From contig NZ_SPQM01000034.1 in the NCBI RefSeq assembly GCF_004570345.1, forward strand, positions 1 to 38,622: a stretch of DNA of 38,622 bases. Direction: 5' to 3'. The stretch is from Blastococcus sp. CT_GayMR20. Its GTDB lineage: Bacteria > Actinomycetota > Actinomycetes > Mycobacteriales > Geodermatophilaceae. A program made the position numbers and the translations under genes. The notes below the pieces were generated by a model that worked only from the letters and a program-made list of their open reading frames with translations, had not been told where the DNA came from and made no database searches. Below are positions 17,349 to 25,720 of the stretch, one piece after another (within the stretch, counting starts at the first letter, position 1; each line of letters begins with the position of its first letter).

Positions 17349-17380
17349 ACAGCCCACGGACAGCAAGCAGAGGAGGAGCC

Positions 17381-17413
17381 ATGCGCACGACGGACGCTGG
17401 ACGTCGGCGGTGA
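17381..17413 (+). CDS. Possible 10-residue leader peptide before virD4-like gene
   Basis: The operon's strongest Shine-Dalgarno-like run, AGAGGAGGAGCC, sits directly before ATG 17381. The ATG opens a 10-codon frame (MRTTDAGRRR) whose TGA overlaps the GTG of the coupling-protein gene. Translating this mini-ORF would load ribosomes onto the weakly preceded GTG. Alternatively the peptide is irrelevant and the site merely precedes the next gene. It is too short for homology. Confidence 0.35.
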   Translation: MRTTDAGRRR

Positions 17414-19329
17414 GCGCCGGCCGGTCGCATCCCGACGTCGGCCCGGCCAGCTGGGAGATCCCGGCCGCCGCGACCCTGGTCTGGCTGGTGACCGCTGCGC
17501 TGTTGCTGCCGGCCGCCCGCGCCGCCGCAGGACTCCTGACCGGCGCGGGCTGGATGTGGCCGCACGGGTCCGCTGCCCTGCTCGCCTCGGTCGGCGGGCT
17601 GCTGACCGGCGACCGCACCGCCGGCCTGGATGCCGCCCAGGCGGCGGCGCTGCCCTCCTCGGCGTTCGTGTACACCGCCATCGCGGCGGCGCTGGTCCTC
17701 TTTCTGGCCAGCAGCGGGGCATCGGTCTGGACTCTCCACCGGCTGCTGCGCACGCCATCCGGGATGGCCACCCGCGGCCAGGCCGCCGACGTGCTCGGCC
17801 GCGCCCGGCTGCGCCGGGTCGCCCCCCTCATCCGCCCCGACCTGCCCCCGCCCCACCGGACGCTCGGCGCCGGACCGGCGGCCGGGGACCCGCACGCGGT
17901 GGGATGGCGGCTAGGCCGCGCCGCCGTGCCCGCCGCCGGACAGCTGTGGGTCCCCTTCGACCGGACCACCGGCGTCTACGGCCCGCAGGGCTCGGGCAAG
18001 ACCCTCGACCTGCTCGCCCCGGCCCTCCTCGACGCGCCCGGCGCGGCGATGGTGACGCTCACCAAGGCCGAGGACCTACTCCTGACCGTCGACGCCCGCA
18101 CCACCGCCGGCCGGCCGGTCGCCGTTCTCGACCCCTTCGGGGCCGTGCCCGGCCTGCCGGAGCTGGTGTGGGACCCGGTGGCCGGCTGCCGAAACCCGAT
18201 GCTCGCCGAGCGCCGCGCCAAGGCCTTCACCGCCGGCACGGTGACCGGCGCGGTGACCGGCGGCGTCACCGAGCCGGCGGCCCGGTTCTACGCGTTCGAG
18301 GCGGCCAAGGTGCTGCAGGCCTACCTGCACGCCGCCGCCCTGACCGGCCGGACCATCGAGGGCGTCCTGGAGTGGGCCGCCCACCCCCAGGCCAGCACGC
18401 AGCCGGTGGATGTCCTGCGCGGTCACCCGGATGCCGCGCCGTTCTGGGACGGGCTGCTGCACGGCGCCCTGCAGGGTGACCCGCGCACCGCCGGCAACAC
18501 CGCCACCACCGTGCAACAGGCGCTGGCGCTGTTCTTCCAGGCCGACATCCGCCGCCGCTGCATCCCCGCACCCGGCCGGCCGGCCACCAACGTCGCCGAG
18601 CTGCTCGCCGCCGGCGGCACCATCTACCTGCTCGGCCGCGAGGACCCCTACGCCTCGGCGTCCCCGCTGATGACCGCGCTGGCCGAGCACGTCCTGGACA
18701 CCGCCCTGCACCTGGCCGGCAGGACACCAACGGGTCGGCTGTGCCCACCGCTGCTGGCCTGCCTGGACGAGCTGCCCTCCACCGCCCCGCTGCCCACCCT
18801 GCGCACCCGGATGGCCAACGACCGCGCACTCGGAATCAGCTTCGTCTACGCCGCCCAGACCTGGCGGCAGCTCGTGCTCATCTACGGCGAGGACGAGGCC
18901 CGTGCGCTGTTCGGCCTGACCAACGTCATCGTCGCCTTCGGCGGCGGCAAGGACGGCGCCTTCTACCGCGAGCTGTCCGACCTGCTCGGCACCACCCGGG
19001 TCCGGCGCAGCTCCTACAGCTACGCCGGAGCCGGCTGGTCCCGGTCCACGCACGGCGAGACCGTGCCCGTGCTGCGGCCGGAAGAGATCCGTCAGCTGCC
19101 GCCGGGGCGGGCGCTGGTCGTCGCGGAGAATGCGCCGCCGATGATCGCCGGACTCACCCGGTGCATCACGGGGCCCCGCGGCGCAGAGCTTCTCGCCGCC
19201 CAGGCCGCCGCCCGCGACCGCGTCGCCGCCGCCCGCAGCCACACCCCGTCGCTGGCCCAGCGCACCGGCCGCGCCCACGACGTGCCCACCGACGCCGACC
19301 TGACCCCCACCCGATGGGAGGCCCCATGA
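17410..19329 (+). CDS. VirD4/TraG-family type IV coupling protein
   Basis: 639 aa from GTG. Hydrophobic segments lie at about residues 17-45 and 90-115, and the cytoplasmic RecA/HerA-like motor follows. Walker A is GPQGSGKT (Lys197) and Walker B LLACLDELPS (Asp453-Glu454). The C-terminal half includes the TraG-like GISFVYAAQTWRQLVLIYGE and RPEEIRQLPPGRALVV segments. T4CPs recruit the relaxase-DNA complex to the channel and pump DNA. The stop overlaps the next start. Confidence 0.92.
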   Translation: MSAGRSHPDVGPASWEIPAAATLVWLVTAALLLPAARAAAGLLTGAGWMWPHGSAALLASVGGLLTGDRTAGLDAAQAAALPSSAFVYTAIAAALVLFLASSGASVWTLHRLLRTPSGMATRGQAADVLGRARLRRVAPLIRPDLPPPHRTLGAGPAAGDPHAVGWRLGRAAVPAAGQLWVPFDRTTGVYGPQGSGKTLDLLAPALLDAPGAAMVTLTKAEDLLLTVDARTTAGRPVAVLDPFGAVPGLPELVWDPVAGCRNPMLAERRAKAFTAGTVTGAVTGGVTEPAARFYAFEAAKVLQAYLHAAALTGRTIEGVLEWAAHPQASTQPVDVLRGHPDAAPFWDGLLHGALQGDPRTAGNTATTVQQALALFFQADIRRRCIPAPGRPATNVAELLAAGGTIYLLGREDPYASASPLMTALAEHVLDTALHLAGRTPTGRLCPPLLACLDELPSTAPLPTLRTRMANDRALGISFVYAAQTWRQLVLIYGEDEARALFGLTNVIVAFGGGKDGAFYRELSDLLGTTRVRRSSYSYAGAGWSRSTHGETVPVLRPEEIRQLPPGRALVVAENAPPMIAGLTRCITGPRGAELLAAQAAARDRVAAARSHTPSLAQRTGRAHDVPTDADLTPTRWEAP

Positions 19330-19859
19330 CCACCCCGGACCTGGCCCTTGTCTTCCCCCGACCGCCGCAGGAGGTCCGCGCCGCGCTGGACCAGCTGCAG
19401 CAGGTCGAGGACGCCGGCCTTCCCCTCACCGGGCTGCACCTGCTGGACCGCCCGTGGGACCCGGCCACCTGCGAGCCACGAGTCCGGGCCCAGCTGTGGC
19501 CCTGGCTGGACCGGGTCGCCGCCTGGCTCAACCACACCTACGCCTGGCAGACCGCCCACGCCATCCCCTCCTGCTGGCCCCGCCACCCGCATCTGCTGCA
19601 CGAGCTCGCGGTGCTCGCCTGCCTGCGGCTGGCCGCCGCAGACACCACCGGCCCGCACGCGCTGGAGGAGTGGCACCGCTACGCCCTGCCCGCCTTCCAC
19701 GCCCGCATGGCCGAGCGCCTCGGCATCGGCTGCCCACCCGGCCGGCACACCGACTGGCCCGCCCGCTCCTGGGCCGCCGACTACGACAGCCGCCCGGCGT
19801 CAGCTGCCCGGCGTGCGCTGTTCGACGCCGACCTCGCCGTCGAGGGAGGACACCGGTGA
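19326..19859 (+). CDS. DUF4913-like transfer-operon accessory protein
   Basis: 177 aa; ATG overlaps the coupling-protein stop. The centre has WPWLDRVAAWLNHTYAWQTA, then IPSCWPRHPHLLHELAVLAC and EEWHRYALPAFHARM. This is the W-x-N, P-x-CW-x2-H-P and E-W-H pattern I associate with DUF4913-type proteins of actinobacterial conjugative elements. Function is not established. The soluble, Trp/His-rich character and position behind the coupling protein suggest a cytoplasmic transfer accessory. Confidence 0.6.
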   Translation: MTTPDLALVFPRPPQEVRAALDQLQQVEDAGLPLTGLHLLDRPWDPATCEPRVRAQLWPWLDRVAAWLNHTYAWQTAHAIPSCWPRHPHLLHELAVLACLRLAAADTTGPHALEEWHRYALPAFHARMAERLGIGCPPGRHTDWPARSWAADYDSRPASAARRALFDADLAVEGGHR

Positions 19860-20443
19860 CAAGCACCTCCCCGCGCGGGCCCGATCGCGACGACTGGGTG
19901 GCGCTGATCGACGGCGTGCGAGTCAGCCGAAGGTGGATGACACGGCACACCCCGCAGCTGCTGGCCGCCTGGCGCGACGCACCGACCCAGCGGCGGCGGC
20001 GCACCATCGCCGCGCACATCCTGCTGGTCGCCGCGGATCTGGAAAGCGAACCAGACGACGCCTCCGCTGACCCCGAGTGCGCAACCAGCGCCTGGCAGGC
20101 GACCGTGGCACGGATCGATCCCCGCCTGGTGGTGGGCCCCGACTGGCCGCCGCTGGCCGCCTCCCTGACCCGCGCCTGCCTCGCCGGCTACGACGTGGCG
20201 ACCCGACTGCCGGAACTCGCGACCGCCGGCCCGCTGCCCGCCCGGCATCCCGGCCGGGAGCTGCACTGGCGGCTGCTCGACGACTGCCCGGCCACCGTCC
20301 TCAACCTGCCCGTGCTGCACCCGGCCGGTGCCGTCGCGGCTGGGCACAACGCAACCCATCGTCCACAGATCCGCCCCGGCTCCCCACCCGCGTGCCCCAG
20401 CGACGCAGCCTCGACCCACCCCGCGAAGGAAGGAGACACGTGA
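19856..20443 (+). CDS. Hypothetical transfer-operon protein
   Basis: 195 aa from GTG behind GAGGGAGGA, overlapping the previous stop. It is predicted soluble; an Arg/Ala-rich N-terminal half (RRRRTIAAHILLVAADLE) precedes an acidic loop and helices, with an unstructured His/Pro-rich C-terminus. No family was recognised. Coupling to both neighbours by 4-bp overlaps argues that it is a genuine operon member. Confidence 0.65.
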   Translation: MTSTSPRGPDRDDWVALIDGVRVSRRWMTRHTPQLLAAWRDAPTQRRRRTIAAHILLVAADLESEPDDASADPECATSAWQATVARIDPRLVVGPDWPPLAASLTRACLAGYDVATRLPELATAGPLPARHPGRELHWRLLDDCPATVLNLPVLHPAGAVAAGHNATHRPQIRPGSPPACPSDAASTHPAKEGDT

Positions 20444-20736
20444 GCCTCGACCCGCCCACCGACCCGCTCAGCTACGCCGCCTCACTGCTCGACGCCGTCG
20501 GCGCCGACCGAGAGCAGGTGCCCGCCGACATTGCCCTGGACTGTCTCTACGCGGCCGAGCTCCTCGAGCTCGCCGGCGCCCGCGCCCAACCGGTCCCGCT
20601 GATCGACGGCGACCCGGCCGCCAGCATCCACGCCGCGATGGGTGCCCTCGGCCTGCTCGACGAGGGCACCTTCGCCAGCACACCCGTCCTCGACGCCGCG
20701 CGCGCCGCCCGCCACGCCCTGCGACGGCTGGGCTGA
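20440..20736 (+). CDS. Small hypothetical acidic protein
   Basis: 98 aa from GTG behind AAGGAAGGAGA, overlapping the upstream stop. It is Ala/Leu/Asp-rich, predicted all-helical and cytoplasmic (SYAASLLDAVGADREQ, DIALDCLYAAELLELAGARA). No domain was recognised. Three bases separate it from the next gene. Confidence 0.65.
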   Translation: MSLDPPTDPLSYAASLLDAVGADREQVPADIALDCLYAAELLELAGARAQPVPLIDGDPAASIHAAMGALGLLDEGTFASTPVLDAARAARHALRRLG

Positions 20737-20739
20737 GCG

Positions 20740-22065
20740 GTGGCCACCACCCTGCGGCAGCTGCTCGGCGGCCTCAACGACCGAGCCAGTGCCGACCCCG
20801 GGGCGGCGACCATCGAGGACGTCACCGGAGCACTGGCCCACCTCGGCCGGGCGCTGTCCGGACTGGCCGACGACGGGCTCACCGCCCGCGACAGCACGCG
20901 GCAGCGCACCGTCACCGCACTGGCCACCGCTTGCACCACGGCCGGCTTGCTGTGGCCACACCACGGCGGACCGCTTACCGACCTCGCCGGCGCCGCTGCC
21001 GACCTCGCCGGCCGCGACCGGGCCATCATGGGCCGCTCGCACCGCTGGGCACTCGCCGTCGAGGTGGCCGAGACCGCCGACACCTGCGCGCGATTCGGCC
21101 GCCGGCTCCTCCCGCGGACCGCGGCACCCGAGCTGGCCGCCGTGCGCGCCCTGGCCGCCACCCTCGAACAAGACGCGCAGGCCGATCCACCGACCGCCAC
21201 CGGCTGGGGACTCCTTGACCGACCGGTGCCCCTGACCGCGACCCCGCGCGGGCCGTCCGAGATGACGGCCCTCGACGCAGCCGCGGCCCTCACCGCCGCC
21301 CTGGACCGCGCTCAGGGGGGCAACGACCTGACGCTGCGCGACTTCCGCGCCGCCGTCGCGGCCGCCGAGATCACCTGCCGCAGAGCCGCCACCTTCGACG
21401 CGGCCGTCGCCGGCGACGATGCCGGCCCACTGGTGGTGGCCGGGCTCGCCTGGCACCAGGCCGGCCGCGCCAGCACCGTCTTCGACGACGGACGGCGAGC
21501 AGGGCCCGTCGATCCGCGGGGCGTCGTCGCCTGGGCACGGTCCCTCGCCGGCGCCCTGCACACCAACATCGACCGACTCTCCGCCCTCCCCGCCCACGGC
21601 GACGACCACGGCGACGACCACGATGTGCGGCACACGGACGGCATGGCCCAGCAGGTTGCCGGCCAGCTGCCCACCCTCGCCGACCGGCTCCTCGCGGCCG
21701 TCGACCACTGGTCTCGCACCGGACGGCTGTACGCCTCCGCCCGGGACCTGCCCCCCATGGAGAACATGCCCGAGGACCGGATCGAGGCAGTGATCGCCGG
21801 ACGCCACGTGCTGGCCACCGGCGCCGACCTCGACCGGCTGCGACAGGCCGTCGGTCGCGCCGCGGACCTGTCCACCGGACTGGTCGAAACGCTGTACCGC
21901 CCCGGGACAGGCGAGCAGGAGCAACGTCACCTGCCGGACCGACCCGACCGGGAAGCGCTGCTCCGAGGCGTGACCGGCCGATTGCTCCGCGTCCAGGCTG
22001 TCGAGCGCGACATCGCTGCGATCCGGTCGCGCCATCAGCCGGCACCCCACCCGCCGCCCCGTTAA
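20740..22065 (+). CDS. Large helical hypothetical protein, last gene of transfer operon
   Basis: 441 aa from GTG, 3 bp after the preceding stop. It is almost entirely alpha-helical and Ala/Arg/Asp-rich. A His/Asp run at about residues 288-297 (GDDHGDDHDV) could bind metal or be a flexible loop. It has no membrane segment and no recognised motif. Similar helical proteins end transfer operons in other actinobacterial elements, but I cannot name the family. Confidence 0.65.
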   Translation: MATTLRQLLGGLNDRASADPGAATIEDVTGALAHLGRALSGLADDGLTARDSTRQRTVTALATACTTAGLLWPHHGGPLTDLAGAAADLAGRDRAIMGRSHRWALAVEVAETADTCARFGRRLLPRTAAPELAAVRALAATLEQDAQADPPTATGWGLLDRPVPLTATPRGPSEMTALDAAAALTAALDRAQGGNDLTLRDFRAAVAAAEITCRRAATFDAAVAGDDAGPLVVAGLAWHQAGRASTVFDDGRRAGPVDPRGVVAWARSLAGALHTNIDRLSALPAHGDDHGDDHDVRHTDGMAQQVAGQLPTLADRLLAAVDHWSRTGRLYASARDLPPMENMPEDRIEAVIAGRHVLATGADLDRLRQAVGRAADLSTGLVETLYRPGTGEQEQRHLPDRPDREALLRGVTGRLLRVQAVERDIAAIRSRHQPAPHPPPR

Positions 22066-22466
22066 GGCAGTCGCATGCCCATCGTGATCTGGATAACTTG
22101 TCCTCCGTGGATCCGGTCACCGGTCTCCCGCCCGCCTAGGTACGCCGCGTGGCGACGCAGCCTTCGGGCTGGACGCCAACGCTGCCGAGGAGGTCGCAGG
22201 GCATCACCGGAACGTTCCCTCGACCTTCCCGGTTTGCGGCGACGACGAAGGCTCGGACGCAGGTGACGGCGCTCCAGTCGACGCGGCGACACAGCTACGA
22301 CACCGCAACACTGGCCGGCCCGCATGAGCTGATTCTGTCGGTGCGGACGCATAGCATCCCGGGCGACGAGAGGCCCCTCGTCCGGTGGTCAACACCACAG
22401 CCGAGCCGAAACGCCGGGGCCACGGCGCCGACCTTCTGGTGGGGTGGGTCTGCCGATGAAAAGGTC
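22066..22466 (+). other. Intergenic region upstream of hypermodification-family gene
   Basis: About 400 bp without a convincing gene. An open frame from GTG 22149 runs into the next gene, but this stretch shows no domain and an irregular composition. No clear promoter or terminator was found. Confidence 0.4.
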
Positions 22467-23543
22467 ATGGAGTTGATGAGTCGGGTGTGGACGGGACGGG
22501 TTGCTGGACGCGAGGTCGCCGCCTCGGAGGTGCTGGCGAGCTATTGGACCCTCGCCGCCGAGCGTCAGCGCGTCTACCACGCGCGGCTCGCCGGGCAGCC
22601 GGCGCCCTGGACCACTGATCCGATCGTCGCTCAGTACCGGTTCACCAACGCCTACCGGGCTGCGGACCGTGTCTCCCAGGACCTCATCCGGGTGATCTAC
22701 AACGGCCCCCAGGCCGCCTCGGATGTCCTTCTCCGCACCCTGCTGTTCAGGTTCTTCAACAAACCCCAGACGTGGAATGCCCTAGAGGCCGAGCGGCGCG
22801 AGATCAGCGCCGCCGACTTCGATGCTGACGTCTACGCCGGCATCCTCGACCACCTCATGGCCAAAAAGGACCGCATTTACTCTGCCGCTTACATCGTGCC
22901 ACCCCCGCCGTTCGGGCACACCCGAAAACATCGAAACCATCTGGCGCTGATCGAGCACATGATGACCAGTGGCCTCGACGGGAAGCTGGCGCGAGCCAGG
23001 AGTCTGAAAGACGTCTTCCTGCTCTTGGCCTCGTATCCGTCGCTCGGGCCGTTCTTGGCGTATCAGTTGACGATCGACCTCAACTACTCGACCTTGATCG
23101 ACTTCGACGAGGACGACTTCGTGGTGGCCGGGCCGGGAGCGGTCAGTGGCCTGAGGAAGTGTTTTCCGGACGCCGAGGGGGTCGCCGCGCCGGATGTCAT
23201 CCGGTGGATGGCCGACACCCAGGAGGAGCAAATTGGGCACTACGGGGTCGAGTTCCGCGACCTGTTCGGACGACCCCTGAAGTTGATCGACTGTCAGAAT
23301 CTCTTCTGTGAGACCGACAAGTACGCGCGCATTGCCCACCCATCGCGTCGTGGCGTCGGTAACCGGACGCGCATCAAGCAGCGATTCAGCCCCCAGGGGC
23401 CCTTGCGGCCGCCAGTCTTTCCGCCGAAGTGGCGTCTCGATCCGGCGCCGGCAGCGGCCGGCCGCGAGCTTTCACCGGCTGTCGTCCGGCTCGAGCAGCC
23501 CGCGCTGCCGCAGTTCGGTGATGATGAAGTCGTGCGTGTCTGA
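22467..23543 (+). CDS. 5-hmdU DNA kinase helical-domain family protein (putative DNA base hypermodification)
   Basis: 358 aa from ATG 22467; an in-frame GTG at 22149 would add 106 residues that look noncoding. The family hallmarks run throughout: DPIVAQYRFTNAYRAADRVS, TLLFRFFNKPQTWNALE, KDRIYSAAYIVPPPPFG, TRKHRNHLALIEHMM, YPSLGPFLAYQLTIDLNYS, FVVAGPGAVSGLRKCF, IDCQNLFCETDKYARIAHP and RTRIKQRF. These match the helical domain associated with 5-hydroxymethyl-deoxyuridine DNA kinases and alpha-glutamyl/putrescinyl-thymine enzymes of hypermodified phages. No P-loop kinase domain is attached; a kinase is encoded by the facing operon instead. Its last 72 bp overlap the convergent MazG-kinase gene. 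Family call is confident; activity is inferred. Confidence 0.82.
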   Translation: MELMSRVWTGRVAGREVAASEVLASYWTLAAERQRVYHARLAGQPAPWTTDPIVAQYRFTNAYRAADRVSQDLIRVIYNGPQAASDVLLRTLLFRFFNKPQTWNALEAERREISAADFDADVYAGILDHLMAKKDRIYSAAYIVPPPPFGHTRKHRNHLALIEHMMTSGLDGKLARARSLKDVFLLLASYPSLGPFLAYQLTIDLNYSTLIDFDEDDFVVAGPGAVSGLRKCFPDAEGVAAPDVIRWMADTQEEQIGHYGVEFRDLFGRPLKLIDCQNLFCETDKYARIAHPSRRGVGNRTRIKQRFSPQGPLRPPVFPPKWRLDPAPAAAGRELSPAVVRLEQPALPQFGDDEVVRV

Positions 23544-24971
23544 CGCGCTCATAGGAGGCACGATAACCACGCGGTCCGGGTCGGCCGCGGCGATCGCCTC
23601 GTATCCCTCCTTCACTCCGTCGGCGTTGTTGACGTCGGACAGGTGCGCGTGGAGGAAGAGGAAGACCAGGTCTGCCTCCACGCTTCCCCAAACCTCGTTG
23701 ACCAGCGAGCGGAAGGTCGCCTCGGAGAGGCCGAGCTCGCCGCCGGTCGCGTACCAGCCGTAGGCCAAGGTCGACCACCACCAGCGGTCGAGCACGAGAG
23801 CTCCGCGGCGGGTGGAGTCGATCAGTTCCTCGATGGATTCGCTGTGGCAGGACAGGTGCGCGAGTTGCCGCGCGAGCGGTCGTACCGGCGGCTTCGTCTC
23901 GAGCAGGCGATACAGGCGGCGGGTGAAGTCGGTGAACCCAGACGGCATGTGCGCGAAGGTGGTCGAGCCGGCATCGAGCACCGACTCGAGCAGGTCGCGC
24001 TGGGTACTCTTGCCGGCCCTGTCCAGGCCTTCGAAGACGACCAGCTTTCCCAGTTTCAGGGCCAGCGACGGCGCCGGCCGAGATTTCGGGGCCGGCGGGG
24101 TGAAGGTCAGCGTGCGTGCGACGAGGTCCGCGTGCACGGTGCCGCCGCGGTGCTCGCGCAGGGCGCGGAACATCTCATAGCCGGTGAGGATCGCGTACTC
24201 CCAGTCCGCCGAGCTTCGCCGGGAAACTTCGAGGTGCGCAGTCATCTTTCGGCAGGCCTTGAGGACATCGGCCGGGACACGGTCGCCCGTGGCGAAAAAG
24301 CTGTGCTCGGCGGCGACCGAGAAGACGTAGGCGGCGAGCCCTTCTTCGATCACCGCCGCTCTGCCGCCGTCCTGGATCCGGTTGGCATCGGGGTCGCTGC
24401 GTCGCTTGACGTCGAGCAGGCCTCGCATGGTGGGTGACCAGCCCAGCACGGCCATGTGGGCCAAGTGCAGGGCGTCGTGGTAGCGGTAGTCGTCGTTGTC
24501 GTCACTGTTGTCGTCGAGCGGGTCCCCCACGGTGCTGGGGCCACGATAGATGCGCACCACCGGCACGGGGCCGGCGCCTCGATCGATCTCGACTGATTCG
24601 GCGAAGGTGATGTCGATCTGGCGAGGGAGCTGTTCGGCGGGTTCCAGCCCGTCGTCGAACAGTTCGTGCGGCGGCGGTGCAGGCGGGCGGAGGTAGCGTT
24701 CCTCGGTCTTCTGCAGGTTCTCGGTGAGGACCTGTCCGAGGTCGAGGTCGCAGCGCCGAGCCAGCGCGGCCGCGTACCAGATGAGGTCGCCGAGTTCCTC
24801 GCGTACTTCGTCCCGGAATCCGCGATAGCCGAGGGCGTCCCGCTGCCGCTTCTTCAGCTCGGCCGCGAGGTTGCCGATCTCACCGGCGAGGCCGAGCAGG
24901 GGCAGCGTCAACTCCTCGGACGGCAAGATGTCGCTTCGGCCTGCTGCCTGCTGATAGTCGTCGATGTCCAT
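23472..24971 (-). CDS. MazG-like pyrophosphohydrolase fused to thymidylate-kinase-like domain
   Basis: 499 aa; ATG overlaps the upstream peptidase stop (TAATG). Residues 1-95 form a MazG-type fold (GLAGEIGNLAAELKK, then VREELGDLIWYAA carrying the E-E-x2-D metal ligands). Residues 160-220 form a second helical segment (YHDALHLAHMAVLGWSPTMR, KRRSDPDANRIQDGGRA, VIEEGLAAYVF). Residues 305-499 are a dTMP-kinase-like P-loop domain (KLVVFEGLDRAGKSTQ, Lys321; later RRGALVLDRWWWSTLAYGWY, the thymidylate-kinase DR-Y region). MazG would hydrolyse a (d)NTP to the monophosphate and the kinase would phosphorylate a (modified) deoxynucleoside monophosphate. It is the last gene of the leftward operon. Confidence 0.85.
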   Translation of the reverse strand: MDIDDYQQAAGRSDILPSEELTLPLLGLAGEIGNLAAELKKRQRDALGYRGFRDEVREELGDLIWYAAALARRCDLDLGQVLTENLQKTEERYLRPPAPPPHELFDDGLEPAEQLPRQIDITFAESVEIDRGAGPVPVVRIYRGPSTVGDPLDDNSDDNDDYRYHDALHLAHMAVLGWSPTMRGLLDVKRRSDPDANRIQDGGRAAVIEEGLAAYVFSVAAEHSFFATGDRVPADVLKACRKMTAHLEVSRRSSADWEYAILTGYEMFRALREHRGGTVHADLVARTLTFTPPAPKSRPAPSLALKLGKLVVFEGLDRAGKSTQRDLLESVLDAGSTTFAHMPSGFTDFTRRLYRLLETKPPVRPLARQLAHLSCHSESIEELIDSTRRGALVLDRWWWSTLAYGWYATGGELGLSEATFRSLVNEVWGSVEADLVFLFLHAHLSDVNNADGVKEGYEAIAAADPDRVVIVPPMSASDTHDFIITELRQRGLLEPDDSR

Positions 24972-25720
24972 TACGGTGCTCCATCGGTCGGTGGCAGTGC
25001 GATCAGCACAGCGGCCTGCAGCGCGTTGGCGACCAGGTAGTCCAGCGGCAGCCAGCCGTAGCCGCCGGCACCCCAGTACGGTCCCCAGCTGTTTCGGATC
25101 AGCAGTCGGCGACCCAGCTCGGCGTGGGTGGCCGCTCCCACGACCAGCACGGCGTGGTAGTCGCCTTCGGGGCTGCGAATGTCGGGCACGTCGATGGATC
25201 CGTCGGGCCCGGCGTCGTCGAACTCGTCGGTCACCTCGACGATCAGGACGACGGGGTGGCCGGCGGCGAGCGCGTCTTCGATGGGGTCCTCGACGCCGTC
25301 GTGCGCGAGGTGGAGCTCGGCGGCCGCGACCTGCTGCCACGGCGGGCTCCCGGCCGCCGTCGGCGGATCCTCGGTGCCAACGCCGAGGTGGGGATTCCAT
25401 GGCCAGTCGGCAAGGGGAGGTTGGCCCGAGTCGCGCAGGGCGAGGGCGCCGTCTTCCAGGAGCATGCCGCCCAGCGAGGTCTGCCGGTGCACTGTGCAGT
25501 GCCACCAGACCGCCTCGGGGGCCATCGCCGTGCTGGCCCCCGGCCCGGTCTGCGCGTCGAGGAGGGCGTCGTGGGCGTGGCTCAGCGCGAACGGGAGGCA
25601 GACCGGTCGCGCTCCCTGGTCCATGAGGCTGCTGGAGATGAGCGGGCGGAGGTCGACATTGGTGCGTGCCGGCTGGCTGGCGTCGGGCTGGGGCGCCGAT
25701 GGGCCGCTACTGGAGCTCAT
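24971..25720 (-). CDS. Papain-like (C1 family) cysteine peptidase
   Basis: 249 aa. The papain triad is visible in order: DQGARPVCLPFALSHAHD (Cys41; the Q-G-x4-C spacing supplies the oxyanion Gln), GDYHAVLVVGA (His189) and IRNSWGPYWGAGGYGWLP (Asn210), with the GYGW end typical of C1A enzymes. No signal peptide or pro-domain is obvious, so it should act in the cytoplasm. It overlaps the upstream ImmA-inhibitor gene by 14 bp, and that neighbour carries a chagasin-like domain, the natural inhibitor class of C1 peptidases. Regulated proteolysis of a cellular or phage protein is inferred; the substrate is unknown. Confidence 0.85.
   Translation of the reverse strand: MSSSSGPSAPQPDASQPARTNVDLRPLISSSLMDQGARPVCLPFALSHAHDALLDAQTGPGASTAMAPEAVWWHCTVHRQTSLGGMLLEDGALALRDSGQPPLADWPWNPHLGVGTEDPPTAAGSPPWQQVAAAELHLAHDGVEDPIEDALAAGHPVVLIVEVTDEFDDAGPDGSIDVPDIRSPEGDYHAVLVVGAATHAELGRRLLIRNSWGPYWGAGGYGWLPLDYLVANALQAAVLIALPPTDGAP

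Noticed and set aside
22149..22466. Upstream extension of the hypermodification-family protein from GTG 22149
   Set aside because: The 106 extra residues show no conserved pattern; family members as I know them begin shortly before the YWTLAAERQ segment. Kept as an alternative start.
24972..25505. N-terminal extension of the MazG-kinase frame
   Set aside because: It overlaps the peptidase gene throughout and is Arg/Pro-rich; the TAATG junction and the MazG fold starting at 24971 fix the start.
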